Below, piece by piece: positions 44,059 to 52,336 of a DNA stretch of 64,000 nt. The stretch's first letter is position 1. Each line of letters starts with the position of its first letter. The notes below the pieces were generated by a model. That model saw nothing but the letters and a program-made list of their open reading frames with translations, searched no databases and was not told where the DNA came from. Both the position numbers and the translations under genes were made by a program. The stretch is from Janthinobacterium sp. J1-1 (lineage in GTDB: Bacteria; Pseudomonadota; Gammaproteobacteria; Burkholderiales; Burkholderiaceae_D): NCBI RefSeq assembly GCF_030944405.1, contig NZ_CP132339.1:2542001-2606000 (forward strand). The letters are read 5' to 3'.

Positions 44059-44364
44059 ATGTTTACACGCTTGACACAATCGGCCCTGCTGGCCACCATC
44101 GCCCTGCTGGCCGGCTGCACCACGGTCACCTCGAATAACATCCGCGAAGTGAGCGAGCAGAATGTCAAAAGCTGCCGTTTCCTGGGCAATGTCAATGGCG
44201 CCGACGCCATCTTCGTGGGCCTGAGCTCGTCCATCGGCAGCAAGAACGCCAAGGCCAAGGCCATCAATGCCGCCGTGGCGCTGAAGGCCACCGATGTGGT
44301 CTGGTCGCAACAGGGCACGAGCATGACCAATGAGTGGATCGGCAAGGCTTACGCCTGCCGTTGA
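44059..44364 (+). CDS. Small outer-membrane lipoprotein (YjeI/DUF4156-like)
   Basis: A 101-residue lipoprotein precursor. The signal sequence ends in the lipobox LLAGC with Cys about 19. The mature part has a conserved-looking Cys pair, SCRFLGNVNG and the C-terminal YACR, and SSIGSKNAKAKAINAAVALKATDVVW. This layout is like E. coli YjeI (DUF4156), function unknown. AGAAAGG precedes the ATG at 44059. Co-transcription with the LuxR-type gene 79 bases upstream is possible. Confidence 0.8.
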   Translation: MFTRLTQSALLATIALLAGCTTVTSNNIREVSEQNVKSCRFLGNVNGADAIFVGLSSSIGSKNAKAKAINAAVALKATDVVWSQQGTSMTNEWIGKAYACR

Positions 44365-44424
44365 TGCGGGCGGGGCAAGGCAATAATATTTTTGGCACTG
44401 GGGCAAAAATCGCGTTTTTCAAGG

Positions 44425-44453
44425 CCTTGAAGGGCGCTTGATCGTCCTTAGAT
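44425..44453 (+). promoter_or_regulatory. Possible sigma32 promoter for the Hsp20 gene
   Basis: CCTTGAA (44425-44431), 14-base spacer, CCTTAGAT (44446-44453), compared with the heat-shock consensus CTTGAA-N13-17-CCCCATNT. The -35 is good and the -10 is partial, so this is tentative. It lies about 70 bases before the Hsp20 start. Confidence 0.35.
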
Positions 44454-44521
44454 TGGGTAGCAGGCGGATGCTCATCGTGAGGTCCGCCCCTCTTATCGCT
44501 TAATCTAAAAGGATATTTATC

Positions 44522-44995
44522 ATGCGTACATTTGACCTTGCTCCCCTGTATCGTTCCGCCATCGGCTTCGACCGCCTGGCCCAATTGCTCAACGAACAGC
44601 GCGCCGATGCGCAGCCGAGCTACCCTCCGTACAACATCGAACTGGTGTCGGAAGACAAATACCGCATCGTGATGGCGCTGGCCGGTTTCTCGCGCGGCGA
44701 GATCGACATCATCACCGAACGCGACTCGCTGCAAGTGACGGGCCGCAAGCAGAAAGATGGCGTCGAGCGCACCTTTTTGCACCGAGGCATCGCCGCCCGT
44801 GATTTCGAACAGCGCTTCCAGCTGGCCAACCATGTGAAGGTCACCGGCGCCACGTTTGAAAACGGCATGCTGACCATCGAACTGGTACGTGAAGTGCCGG
44901 AAGCGCTGAAACCGCGCAAGATCGAAATCGGCGCCGGCAGCGGCGAGGTGGTCGGCGACAATGTCAGCGCACTGGAACAGCGCCAGGCCGCCTGA
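44522..44995 (+). CDS. Small heat-shock protein Hsp20 (IbpA-like)
   Basis: A 157-residue alpha-crystallin-domain chaperone that holds unfolded proteins. FDLAPLYRSAIGFDRLAQLL is the IbpA/B N-terminus, YPPYNIELVSEDKYRIVMALAGF opens the crystallin domain, GVERTFLHRGIAARDFEQRFQLA follows, and GMLTIELVREVPEALKPRKIEI ends it with the I-x-I-like anchor. Its ATG follows AAGGA 8 bases upstream. Two hairpins downstream (45020-45076) probably terminate it. Confidence 0.95.
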   Translation: MRTFDLAPLYRSAIGFDRLAQLLNEQRADAQPSYPPYNIELVSEDKYRIVMALAGFSRGEIDIITERDSLQVTGRKQKDGVERTFLHRGIAARDFEQRFQLANHVKVTGATFENGMLTIELVREVPEALKPRKIEIGAGSGEVVGDNVSALEQRQAA

Positions 44996-45019
44996 GCCTT
45001 CCGTCCAGGCCTGAATCAA

Positions 45020-45076
45020 CAGAAGGATTCCCCGTCCTTCTGATGCAGTAAAATACTGGCCGGTTGATCCGGCCAG
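45020..45076 (+). terminator. Two hairpins after the Hsp20 gene
   Basis: CAGAAGGA (45020-45027) pairs with TCCTTCTG (45035-45042), and CTGGCCGG (45056-45063) pairs with CCGGCCAG (45069-45076). Neither is followed by a long T-run, so termination may be partial. The rest of the 240-base gap to degP has no other clear element. Confidence 0.5.
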
Positions 45077-45235
45077 TGTCACGTCCAGGCCTCCTGGAAA
45101 GACTGAATTAGACGATGCTTAAACGCCTGAAAAAGGACTCCACACCTGTTTCTCAATGGAAAAATGTTAAGCGGCGCCTAAGTCTGGTGGCCCACTATTG
45201 CATACATCAAAGTCTCATTGAATGAGGAGCAATCC

Positions 45236-46765
45236 ATGGAACGCCAAGAACCCAAATCGACCAGCCCATCGCTGAATATCAAACGCACCGTAGCCGCGCT
45301 GGCCGCGATCGGTGTGCTCGGTGCCGGCGGCGCGATGGTGGTGCATCAGAACAATGCCGGCGCGAATGGCGCGACGGCCGCCGCCCCGGCGGCCGCGGCC
45401 GTCGCGCCCGCCGCCACCCCGGCCGCGCCCGGCCCGCTGGTGGCCTTGCCCGACTTTAGCCAGATCGCCGCGCGCAACAGCCCGGCCGTTGTCAATATCA
45501 GCGTTACCGGCAGCACCAAGGTGGCGCTCGACACCTCCGGCCAGGCCGGTGCCGACGATTTCGGCAACGATCCCTTCCTTGAATTCTTCCGCCGCTTCCA
45601 GGGCCCGCAAGGCGGCCAGCGTGGCGGGCGCGACGTGCCGACCCATGGTCTCGGCTCCGGCTTTATCGTCAGCCCGGACGGCATCATCATGACCAACGCC
45701 CACGTGGTGCGCGATGCGCGCGAAGTGACCGTCAAGCTGAACGACCGCCGTGAGTTCCGCGCCAAGGTGCTGGGCAGCGATCCGAAGACCGATATCGCGG
45801 TGCTGAAAATCGACGCCAGCAACCTGCCGGTGGTGCCGCTGGGCCACTCGAACGACCTGAAAGTGGGCGAGTGGGTGCTGGCCATCGGTTCGCCGTATGG
45901 CTTTGACAGCACGGTAACGGCCGGCGTGGTCAGCGCCAAGGGCAGATCCCTGCCCGACGACAGCAATGTGCCGTTTATCCAGACCGACGTGGCCGTCAAT
46001 CCCGGCAACTCGGGCGGCCCGCTGTTCAATACGCGTGGCGAAGTGGTCGGCATCAATTCGCAGATCTACAGCCAGACGGGCGGCTTCCAGGGCCTGTCGT
46101 TCGCGATCCCGATCGACCTGGCCGGCCGCATCAAGGACCAGATCGTCGCCACCGGCAAGGCCAGCCACGCCAAGCTGGGCGTGACGGTGCAGGAAGTGAA
46201 CCAGGGTTTTGCCGATTCGTTCAAGCTGGCCACGCCGGAAGGCGCGCTGGTGGCGAACGTGGAACGCGGCAGCCCGGCCGACAAGGCGGGCCTGAAATCG
46301 GGCGACGTGATCCGCAAGATGAATGGCGAGCGCATCATCGCCTCGGGCGACTTGCCGGCCATGGTGGGCATCGCCCTGCCAGGCGCCAAAGTCAGCCTGG
46401 ACGTCTGGCGTGACGGCAAGATCGTCACCTTGAACGCTACCTTGGGGAATGCCGCCGACAAGGTGGCCGAAGCGGCGCCCGAGCATGGCGCGGCCGGCAA
46501 GGTGAAACTGGGCCTGGCGCTGCGTCCGTTACAATCGGATGAAAAGCGCGAGGCGGGCATCAGCGCCGGCCTGCTGGTGGAAGACGCCGGTGGCGCCGCC
46601 GCCAATGCCGGGGTGCAGCCGGGCGACGTGTTATTGTCGGTCAACGGCCGTCCCGTCAACACCGTCGAGCAGGTACGCGACGTGGTCGACAAATCGGCCA
46701 AGTCGGTGGCCTTGCTGATACAGCGCGGACCGGACAAGATTTTTATACCCGTGCGTTTGGGCTAA
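45236..46765 (+). CDS. DegP/HtrA-family periplasmic serine protease
   Basis: A 509-residue Do-family protease/chaperone for misfolded envelope proteins. An N-terminal hydrophobic helix (TVAALAAIGVLGAGGAMVV, about 18-36) acts as signal or anchor, followed by an Ala/Pro linker. The trypsin-like domain shows TNAHVV (His), PKTDIAVLK (Asp) and VNPGNSGGPLF (Ser), then two PDZ domains (GALVANVERGSPADKAGLKSGD and GLLVEDAGGAAANAGVQPGD). GAGGAG-like RBS sequence at 45224-45229 fixes the start at ATG 45236. It is 23 bases upstream of a two-component pair, suggesting a shared envelope-stress operon. Confidence 0.95.
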   Translation: MERQEPKSTSPSLNIKRTVAALAAIGVLGAGGAMVVHQNNAGANGATAAAPAAAAVAPAATPAAPGPLVALPDFSQIAARNSPAVVNISVTGSTKVALDTSGQAGADDFGNDPFLEFFRRFQGPQGGQRGGRDVPTHGLGSGFIVSPDGIIMTNAHVVRDAREVTVKLNDRREFRAKVLGSDPKTDIAVLKIDASNLPVVPLGHSNDLKVGEWVLAIGSPYGFDSTVTAGVVSAKGRSLPDDSNVPFIQTDVAVNPGNSGGPLFNTRGEVVGINSQIYSQTGGFQGLSFAIPIDLAGRIKDQIVATGKASHAKLGVTVQEVNQGFADSFKLATPEGALVANVERGSPADKAGLKSGDVIRKMNGERIIASGDLPAMVGIALPGAKVSLDVWRDGKIVTLNATLGNAADKVAEAAPEHGAAGKVKLGLALRPLQSDEKREAGISAGLLVEDAGGAAANAGVQPGDVLLSVNGRPVNTVEQVRDVVDKSAKSVALLIQRGPDKIFIPVRLG

Positions 46766-46788
46766 GTAATTAACAAAGAGAGGCAACC

Positions 46789-47448
46789 ATGCGCTTACTG
46801 CTGGTAGAAGACGACACAATGATCGGCGAAGTGGTGCTGGACCTGCTGCGCGCCGAGCACTATGCGGTGGACTGGGTCAAGGATGGCGACATGGCCGACA
46901 CGGCCCTGCAGACGCAGACCTACGACCTGGTGCTGCTGGACCTGGGCCTGCCGCGCAAGGATGGCCTGGAAGTGCTGCGCTCGATGCGCTTGCGCAAACT
47001 CGACACACCGGTGCTGGTGGCCACCGCGCGCGACGCCATCGAGCAGCGCATCGCGGGCCTGGACGCGGGCGCCGACGATTACGTGCTGAAACCGTACGAC
47101 CTCGACGAACTGCTGGCGCGCATCCGCGCCTTGCTGCGGCGCGCTTCGGGCCGGCCGGAACCGGTGTTCGAACACCAGGGCGTGTCGATCAATCCGCTGA
47201 CGCGCGAAGTGATTGCCGAAGGCCATCCGGTCAGCCTGTCGGCGCGCGAATGGGCGGTGCTGGAAGCGTTGATCGCGCGGCCCGGCATCGTGCTGTCGCG
47301 CGCGCAGCTGGAAGAAAAGCTGTACAGCTGGAAGGATGAAGTCAACAGCAATGCGGTTGAAGTGTATATCCACGGCCTGCGCAAGAAGCTGGGCAGCGAA
47401 TTGATCCAGAACGTGCGGGGACTCGGCTACATGGTGCCCAAGGCATGA
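46789..47448 (+). CDS. OmpR-family response regulator (QseB-like)
   Basis: A 219-residue response regulator. The receiver has DD at 8-9, phospho-acceptor D51 in LVLLDLGLPRKDG and a lysine in YVLKPYDLDELLARIRALLRR. The winged-helix output domain has LSAREWAVLEALIARPGIVLSRAQLEEKLY and VEVYIHGLRKKLG. The style is that of QseB/PmrA. It overlaps the sensor kinase by 4 bases and follows degP. Confidence 0.95.
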   Translation: MRLLLVEDDTMIGEVVLDLLRAEHYAVDWVKDGDMADTALQTQTYDLVLLDLGLPRKDGLEVLRSMRLRKLDTPVLVATARDAIEQRIAGLDAGADDYVLKPYDLDELLARIRALLRRASGRPEPVFEHQGVSINPLTREVIAEGHPVSLSAREWAVLEALIARPGIVLSRAQLEEKLYSWKDEVNSNAVEVYIHGLRKKLGSELIQNVRGLGYMVPKA

Positions 47449-48791
47449 GAATGAAGGTGAAGGTGACCGTGACGCACTCGCTGCGCGGCCGCTTGCTGTG
47501 GTTCCTGCTGGCCGCCATCATCATGGCGGCGCTGGCGCAGGCCTCGATCGCCTACCGCAGCGCGCTGTACGACGCCGACCAGATCTTCGACTATCACATG
47601 CAGCAGATGGCGCTGTCGCTGCGTTCGGGCGCGCCGCTGGCCAATCATGCCGAAGCCTTGCCGGCCGATCCAGCCAATAACGACATGGTGGTGCAGGTCT
47701 GGACGCCGGACGGGGTGCAGGTGTTCCGTTCGATCACGCGCGCCGAACTGCCGCAGCGCGCCGTGCTGGGCTTTTCGAACGTGAAGGCCAATGGCACCAC
47801 CTACCGCATTTTCTCCGTGCAGACCAGTTCCCAGACCGTGCAGATCGCGCAGGACATGGCGGTGCGCAAACGCATGGCCGGCAGCCTGGCGCTGCGCACC
47901 GTCGGCCCGATCGCGCTGATGGCGCCGATCTTGATGCTGGTGGTGTGGTGGGTGGTCAGCGGTTCGTTGGCGCCCGTCTCGCGCGTGCGCAAGCAGGTGG
48001 CGGCGCGCCAGGCCGACGATCTGTCACCGGTGTCGGAGTCCGGCTTGCCCGACGAAGTGCGTCCGCTGGTGCATGAATTGAACCTCTTATTTGATCGCGT
48101 GAAAACCGCCTTCGATGCGCAGCAGCATTTTGTCGCCGACGCCGCGCACGAATTGCGCACGCCGCTGGCGGCCCTGAAACTGCAGGTGCTGAGCCTGGAG
48201 CGGGCCGAGTCGGAAGACAAGCGCAGCCTGGCGATTTCGCGTGTCAGCGCCGGCATCGAACGGGCCACGCGGCTGGTCGAGCAATTGCTGGTGCTGGCAC
48301 GCCAGGAGGCCAGCGCGGCCAGCGGCGACCAGCTGCAGCTGGTCGACCTGAACGATGTCGTCAAGCGCGCGCTGGGCGACATGGCCGGCGTGGCGCAGGC
48401 GCGCAAGATCGACCTGGGCCTGCACCATATGGACCCGGCCAGCGCCGCCGGCCAGGCCGACGCCCTGAACATCCTGCTGCGCAACCTGGTCGACAACGCC
48501 ATCAAGTACACGCCGCAGGGCGGCAGGGTCGATATCGACCTGCGCTCGACCCCGGTCGGCGTGACCCTGTCGGTGGAAGACAGCGGCCCCGGCATCCCCG
48601 AGGAAGAACGCGAACGCGTCTTCAGCCGCTTCTACCGCGTGCCCGGCACCGACGCCAATGGCAGCGGCCTGGGCCTGGCCATCATCAAGGCGATCGCCGA
48701 GCGCCATGGCGCGCGCCTGGTACTCGACAGTTCCGAACGGCTGGGCGGCCTGTGCGTGCGGGTGGAGTTTCCGCTGCCGCTGAAAAAATAG
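47445..48791 (+). CDS. Sensor histidine kinase (QseC-like)
   Basis: A 448-residue membrane kinase. TM1 is about residues 14-32, a periplasmic sensor domain follows, and TM2 is about 150-175 (TVGPIALMAPILMLVVWWVV). A short linker leads to HisKA with phospho-acceptor His235 in ADAAHELRTPLAALKLQ, then NLVDNAIKYTP, DSGPGIPEEERERVFSRFYR and GSGLGLAI for ATP binding. It is co-translated with the response regulator. Its place after degP suggests sensing of envelope damage or metal/cationic stress. Confidence 0.94.
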   Translation: MRMKVKVTVTHSLRGRLLWFLLAAIIMAALAQASIAYRSALYDADQIFDYHMQQMALSLRSGAPLANHAEALPADPANNDMVVQVWTPDGVQVFRSITRAELPQRAVLGFSNVKANGTTYRIFSVQTSSQTVQIAQDMAVRKRMAGSLALRTVGPIALMAPILMLVVWWVVSGSLAPVSRVRKQVAARQADDLSPVSESGLPDEVRPLVHELNLLFDRVKTAFDAQQHFVADAAHELRTPLAALKLQVLSLERAESEDKRSLAISRVSAGIERATRLVEQLLVLARQEASAASGDQLQLVDLNDVVKRALGDMAGVAQARKIDLGLHHMDPASAAGQADALNILLRNLVDNAIKYTPQGGRVDIDLRSTPVGVTLSVEDSGPGIPEEERERVFSRFYRVPGTDANGSGLGLAIIKAIAERHGARLVLDSSERLGGLCVRVEFPLPLKK

Positions 48792-48821
48792 CGATTTGCT
48801 ACGAATCTTTGGCATGCTGCA

Positions 48822-48850
48822 TTGACGTGCGCGGCGCAGGCCTATATTGT
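48822..48850 (+). promoter_or_regulatory. Promoter of the coaD-HD fusion gene
   Basis: TTGACG (48822-48827), 17-base spacer, TATTGT (48845-48850), 36 bases before the ATG at 48886. Confidence 0.6.
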
Positions 48851-48885
48851 CTGCGCAATAAGTACATTAATGAACGGAGCGCAGC

Positions 48886-50034
48886 ATGCAGAAGATCGGA
48901 TTTTCAGGCACCCTCGACCCCATCACCAACGGCCATATGTGGGTGATCGGCGAAGCGCGATCGCTGGCCGACGAGGTGATCGTGTTCCTGTCGCAAAACC
49001 CGGCCAAGAAGCCGCAGTTCCCCGCCGAAGACCGCAAGCGCATCATCGAGCAGAGTGCGCGCGCATGCGGCTGGGACAATGTGCAGGTGGTGATCGTCAA
49101 GGGCGACTACACGGCGCGCGCGGCGAAAAAGCATGGCTGCGACTACCTGATCCGCGGCATCCGCACCACCGCCGATTTCGACTATGAAAACCTGATCCAG
49201 CAAACCAATGTCGACGTGCTGCAGGGCGCGAAAACCATTTTCGTGATGCCGCCGCGCGACCTCGGTTCCGTCAGTTCCAGCTTCGTCAAAGCCCTGGAGG
49301 GCCCGGTCGGCTGGAACTGGACCATGAAAAAATTCGTCCCCGGCCCCGCCTACCACGCGTGGATACTCGACTGCCTGCGCAAGGAGTGGGAAGCGCTGTG
49401 GCACTATGCCACCGCTTCGCTTGAACAGATCGCACTGCTTGATCACTGGTTCGACCACCTGACGGGACCCGACGCCTATGGCGGCGCCGACCGCCACTAT
49501 CACAACCTCGACCACCTGGTGCACGGCCTGTCCGAGATCCGCGTCTGGGCCGACAACACCTATGCCGCGCCACGCGACAGCGCGCTGGTAAAAAAAGCCT
49601 TCTGGTTCCACGACGCCGTCTACAGCCACGACGAAGACGCCCTGTACTCCAGTGAAGAAGCCAGCGCCCAGCTATGGCTGGGCAGCGGCCTGGATGCCGG
49701 CGACAACCAGGAGGTGGCACAACTGATACGCGCCACCGACCACTTCCAGGGCCCGGCCATCGCGCACGCGCTGAAAGACGTGATGCTGAGCGCCGACCTG
49801 GCCATCCTGGGCCAGGATGAAGAAGTCTACCAGGCCTATACCCAGGCCATAGCCCGTGAGTACGCGCATGTGGACCCCGTGCATTTCAATACGCAGCGCG
49901 GACTGGCCCTGCAACATCTGTGCGCCAAGGCGCAGGCGGGTCAGTTGTTTGGCGATGCGTATTTTGCCAACCAATATAACGAGCGGGCGATCGAGAACAT
50001 GCAGAAAGAAATCGTGGCGCTGGCGGTCAGCTGA
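48886..50034 (+). CDS. Fusion of phosphopantetheine adenylyltransferase and HD-type phosphohydrolase
   Basis: A 382-residue two-domain protein. Residues 1-about 157 match CoaD: SGTLDPITNGHMWVI with the (H/T)xGH nucleotidyl-transfer motif, LIRGIRTTADFDYE and the C-terminal SVSSSFVKAL. CoaD joins 4'-phosphopantetheine to AMP from ATP in CoA synthesis. Residues about 165-382 match predicted HD phosphohydrolases of the COG4339 type: RHYHNLDHL, FWFHDAVYS (His242-Asp243), SSEEASAQLWL and SADLAILG. There is no stop or frameshift at the joint. A normal coaD should exist elsewhere, so this may be a specialised nucleotide-handling enzyme; its reaction is unknown. Confidence 0.9.
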   Translation: MQKIGFSGTLDPITNGHMWVIGEARSLADEVIVFLSQNPAKKPQFPAEDRKRIIEQSARACGWDNVQVVIVKGDYTARAAKKHGCDYLIRGIRTTADFDYENLIQQTNVDVLQGAKTIFVMPPRDLGSVSSSFVKALEGPVGWNWTMKKFVPGPAYHAWILDCLRKEWEALWHYATASLEQIALLDHWFDHLTGPDAYGGADRHYHNLDHLVHGLSEIRVWADNTYAAPRDSALVKKAFWFHDAVYSHDEDALYSSEEASAQLWLGSGLDAGDNQEVAQLIRATDHFQGPAIAHALKDVMLSADLAILGQDEEVYQAYTQAIAREYAHVDPVHFNTQRGLALQHLCAKAQAGQLFGDAYFANQYNERAIENMQKEIVALAVS

Positions 50035-50637
50035 TCAGGCGCGCGCGGTGGCAAACACCAGCGCATCGTCCAGCCTGTCATTGCCCCAGAATAATTCACC
50101 ATGGCAGACAAAACTGGGCGCGCCGAACAGGCCCAGCGTTTGCGCCTGCTGCGTCTGGCGGCGCAGGCGCAGTTTATTGTCATCCGTCAGCGCCAGCGCC
50201 AAGATGGCGGGCGCATCGAGGCCCAGCGCCGTCAATGCCTCGCCGACCGCATCAAGGTTGTCGATCTCGCGGTCTTCGGCAAAATTCATCGCCATCATGC
50301 GCCGCGAAAAAGGCGCGACCCAGCTCTGGTCCGCGCCGATCAGTGCCACGCGCATGGGCAGCAGGGCGGTGCGCGGAAAGGTGCCGGGCTGCTGCCACGG
50401 CAAGCCATATTTGTCGCACAGCCGCGCCATGTCGCGCCACATATAGTCGCCCTTGAGCTTTTGCAGCACGAACGGCGACGACTGCCAGCCCAGCGCCTTG
50501 AACACGACACCGAGCAGAAAGGGCTTCCAGATGACCTCCACATGATGTTTACGCGCCAGCGCCTCGATGCGCATGGCGCTCAGGTAGCTGTAGTTGCTGC
50601 CGAAATCGAACCAGAATTCCAGTGGCGACGCGGGCAT
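50035..50637 (-). CDS. 2-hydroxychromene-2-carboxylate isomerase family (DsbA-like, kappa-GST)
   Basis: A 200-residue thioredoxin-fold protein. It begins LEFWFDFGSNYSYLSAMRIEALA, with Ser where DsbA has its first Cys, as in NahD and kappa-class GSTs. It continues WKPFLLGVVF, and near the end LGLFGAPSFVCHGELFWGNDRLD, the typical cis-Pro and FWGxDR region. NahD enzymes isomerise a glutathione-dependent aromatic intermediate, but many homologues lie outside aromatic pathways, as here. Its stop abuts the stop of the fusion gene. Confidence 0.92.
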   Translation of the reverse strand: MPASPLEFWFDFGSNYSYLSAMRIEALARKHHVEVIWKPFLLGVVFKALGWQSSPFVLQKLKGDYMWRDMARLCDKYGLPWQQPGTFPRTALLPMRVALIGADQSWVAPFSRRMMAMNFAEDREIDNLDAVGEALTALGLDAPAILALALTDDNKLRLRRQTQQAQTLGLFGAPSFVCHGELFWGNDRLDDALVFATARA

Positions 50638-50753
50638 GGCTTCTCCTTCAAGGTGGTGACGCAGATTGCATCTTATATCGATAGCAAAATACGTTAAAGT
50701 GGCAACCAGCCAGGCGCAGCCAGCAGGGCTGAACGTGAAGACAAAGGGAGTAT

Positions 50754-51197
50754 ATGGATACAGGAATCAGCTTTCTGAGGATGTGGGCCGATGACGATAT
50801 GGTCGAGCTGCGTATCGAGGTCAACGACGGCACCTCAACCTTTGGCATCAGGGTGTATGCGGGACACCAGCGCCTGAAGGATACCGCCGCAGGATTGGAG
50901 CGCTTCAAGGACCAGATCCACGGCGGTATTTATGACCTGCGATTTGGAGAATTCGGCCCTGAATATGCATCGGGCGCCTTTCATGCCCGCCTGCAGTTTC
51001 AGCATGGCGGACATGTACATATCACTATTTCAGCCCAGTCCGAGTATTTCGATTTTGGCAAAAAGCACGTTGCCAATGAATGCACCGTGTACATGATGAC
51101 CGAGCCGGCGCCGCTCGATGATTTTGTCCGCGGACTGAAAGCCTTGAGCGATGGCCATGTCGACAAGGCCAGCTTGGGTGCATGGTCAACTTTTTGA
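50754..51197 (+). CDS. Hypothetical protein
   Basis: A 147-residue soluble protein that I do not recognise. It begins MDTGISFLRMWADDDMVELRIEVNDG and appears beta-rich, with HARLQFQHGGHVHITISAQSEYFDFG. GGGAG 3 bases before the ATG supports the start. Codon use seems less GC-biased than in neighbouring operons, as in the next few genes, hinting at acquired DNA. It could be an immunity-like or cytosolic accessory protein; nothing decides. Confidence 0.7.
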   Translation: MDTGISFLRMWADDDMVELRIEVNDGTSTFGIRVYAGHQRLKDTAAGLERFKDQIHGGIYDLRFGEFGPEYASGAFHARLQFQHGGHVHITISAQSEYFDFGKKHVANECTVYMMTEPAPLDDFVRGLKALSDGHVDKASLGAWSTF

Positions 51198-51297
51198 GGC
51201 CAGCCATGCTGGATATCGACAGGCCGATACCCGGCAGGCAAAGTAGCCGCTCAGCAAGCATGTACGATGAACGCATTCCCTATCATGTGAGTCTGCC

Positions 51298-51741
51298 ATG
51301 TCCCGAATTCGCCGCCTTTTAACCATCCTCCTTTGCATTACGGTGACGCTCTTGCTGGCCCTTCCACCTGGCCTGTATTGGCTGGGACTGAGCGGCGTCG
51401 ATGGCGTTCCGGAAAAGCCCTTGCAACTTGCCTCCAAAGAGCAGCAGGCGCTGGTTTGGAAACGTGCCCATGGCAACGGTGTGCCACGTATCGCAGCAAT
51501 CAATCCTTATTCGTTTGCAATGACGCTACTCGTCAAAAAAGACCCCGGCGTAGATCCTGAGGAACTGCTCGTCTGGTGGGTGGCCGCTGACTATCTCATC
51601 AGCCACCAGCGGCACAAGGGCATGAACTGGTGGCATTTGTCAGGCGCGGCACTCGCAATTTGGTTGTCACGCCATTGGACGCAGGAGGAAATCCTGTCTG
51701 CCGCTGTCGCTGCGGTAAAGTACCCGGAGCAAGCGTCATGA
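51298..51741 (+). CDS. Hypothetical membrane-anchored protein
   Basis: A 147-residue protein with one N-terminal transmembrane helix (LTILLCITVTLLLALPPGLYWL, about 8-29) and a soluble C-terminal part rich in Trp (VWWVAADYLISHQRHKGMNWWHLSGAALAIWLSRHWTQEEILSAAV). I do not recognise the family. The start has a weak ribosome-binding site. It overlaps the next gene by 4 bases (ATGA), so the two proteins probably work together. Confidence 0.7.
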   Translation: MSRIRRLLTILLCITVTLLLALPPGLYWLGLSGVDGVPEKPLQLASKEQQALVWKRAHGNGVPRIAAINPYSFAMTLLVKKDPGVDPEELLVWWVAADYLISHQRHKGMNWWHLSGAALAIWLSRHWTQEEILSAAVAAVKYPEQAS

Positions 51742-52325
51742 CAGGGAACAGGATAAAACCCATGCGATTGCCATCCCGCTTGCTGCCACCCCGCCATCGC
51801 GAAAGCCTGGACCATGCCGCAGTGTTATTCCTGACGATCCTGGTAGTGGGGTTCGGATATTTGCTCTATTCGGCATCGACGTTTGCCCGGTGCATGATCG
51901 CGATGGCATGCTGCGCCGTCTGGTGCCATGGCGCAGCCGTGACCAAGCGGGAAAAGCGCCGCTACGAAGCGCTGGCAAGGTCGCGTCTAGGTGTATCGAT
52001 CTGCGAGTTTGCCCGCAGCTTTGACGTGCGCCAGACGGATACGTGGATCATGCGTGCGACCTACCAGGAACTCCAGCAATGGCTGCAGCCGTACGTGACC
52101 GCCTTTCCTGTATGCGCCTCGGACAGGCTGTCTGCGGACTTTCACCTTGAGGCGGACGACGTGGACGATTTGTTGCAGGACATCGCGGCCAGGTCAGGAC
52201 GCTCCCTGGAGAAAACGGAAGACAATCCCTGGTATGGCAGCGTGCATACCGTGAAGGACCTGGTCGCTTTCATCAATGCACAAGCTGCGACAAGCCGCCG
52301 CCAGGCATCGGCAGTACCTCAATAG
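51738..52325 (+). CDS. Hypothetical membrane protein with acyl-carrier-like (DUF1493-like) C-terminus
   Basis: A 195-residue protein. Residues about 22-62 are two hydrophobic helices (AAVLFLTILVVGFGYLLYSA and CMIAMACCAVWCHGAAV). The soluble part ends with LEADDVDDLLQDIAARSGRSLEKTEDNPWYGSVHTVKDLVAFINAQ, which resembles the DUF1493/acyl-carrier-like pattern but lacks an obvious DSL phosphopantetheine site. Start at 51738 by ATGA overlap with the previous gene. Function unknown. Confidence 0.68.
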   Translation: MTGNRIKPMRLPSRLLPPRHRESLDHAAVLFLTILVVGFGYLLYSASTFARCMIAMACCAVWCHGAAVTKREKRRYEALARSRLGVSICEFARSFDVRQTDTWIMRATYQELQQWLQPYVTAFPVCASDRLSADFHLEADDVDDLLQDIAARSGRSLEKTEDNPWYGSVHTVKDLVAFINAQAATSRRQASAVPQ

Positions 52326-52336
52326 GGACGATTCCG

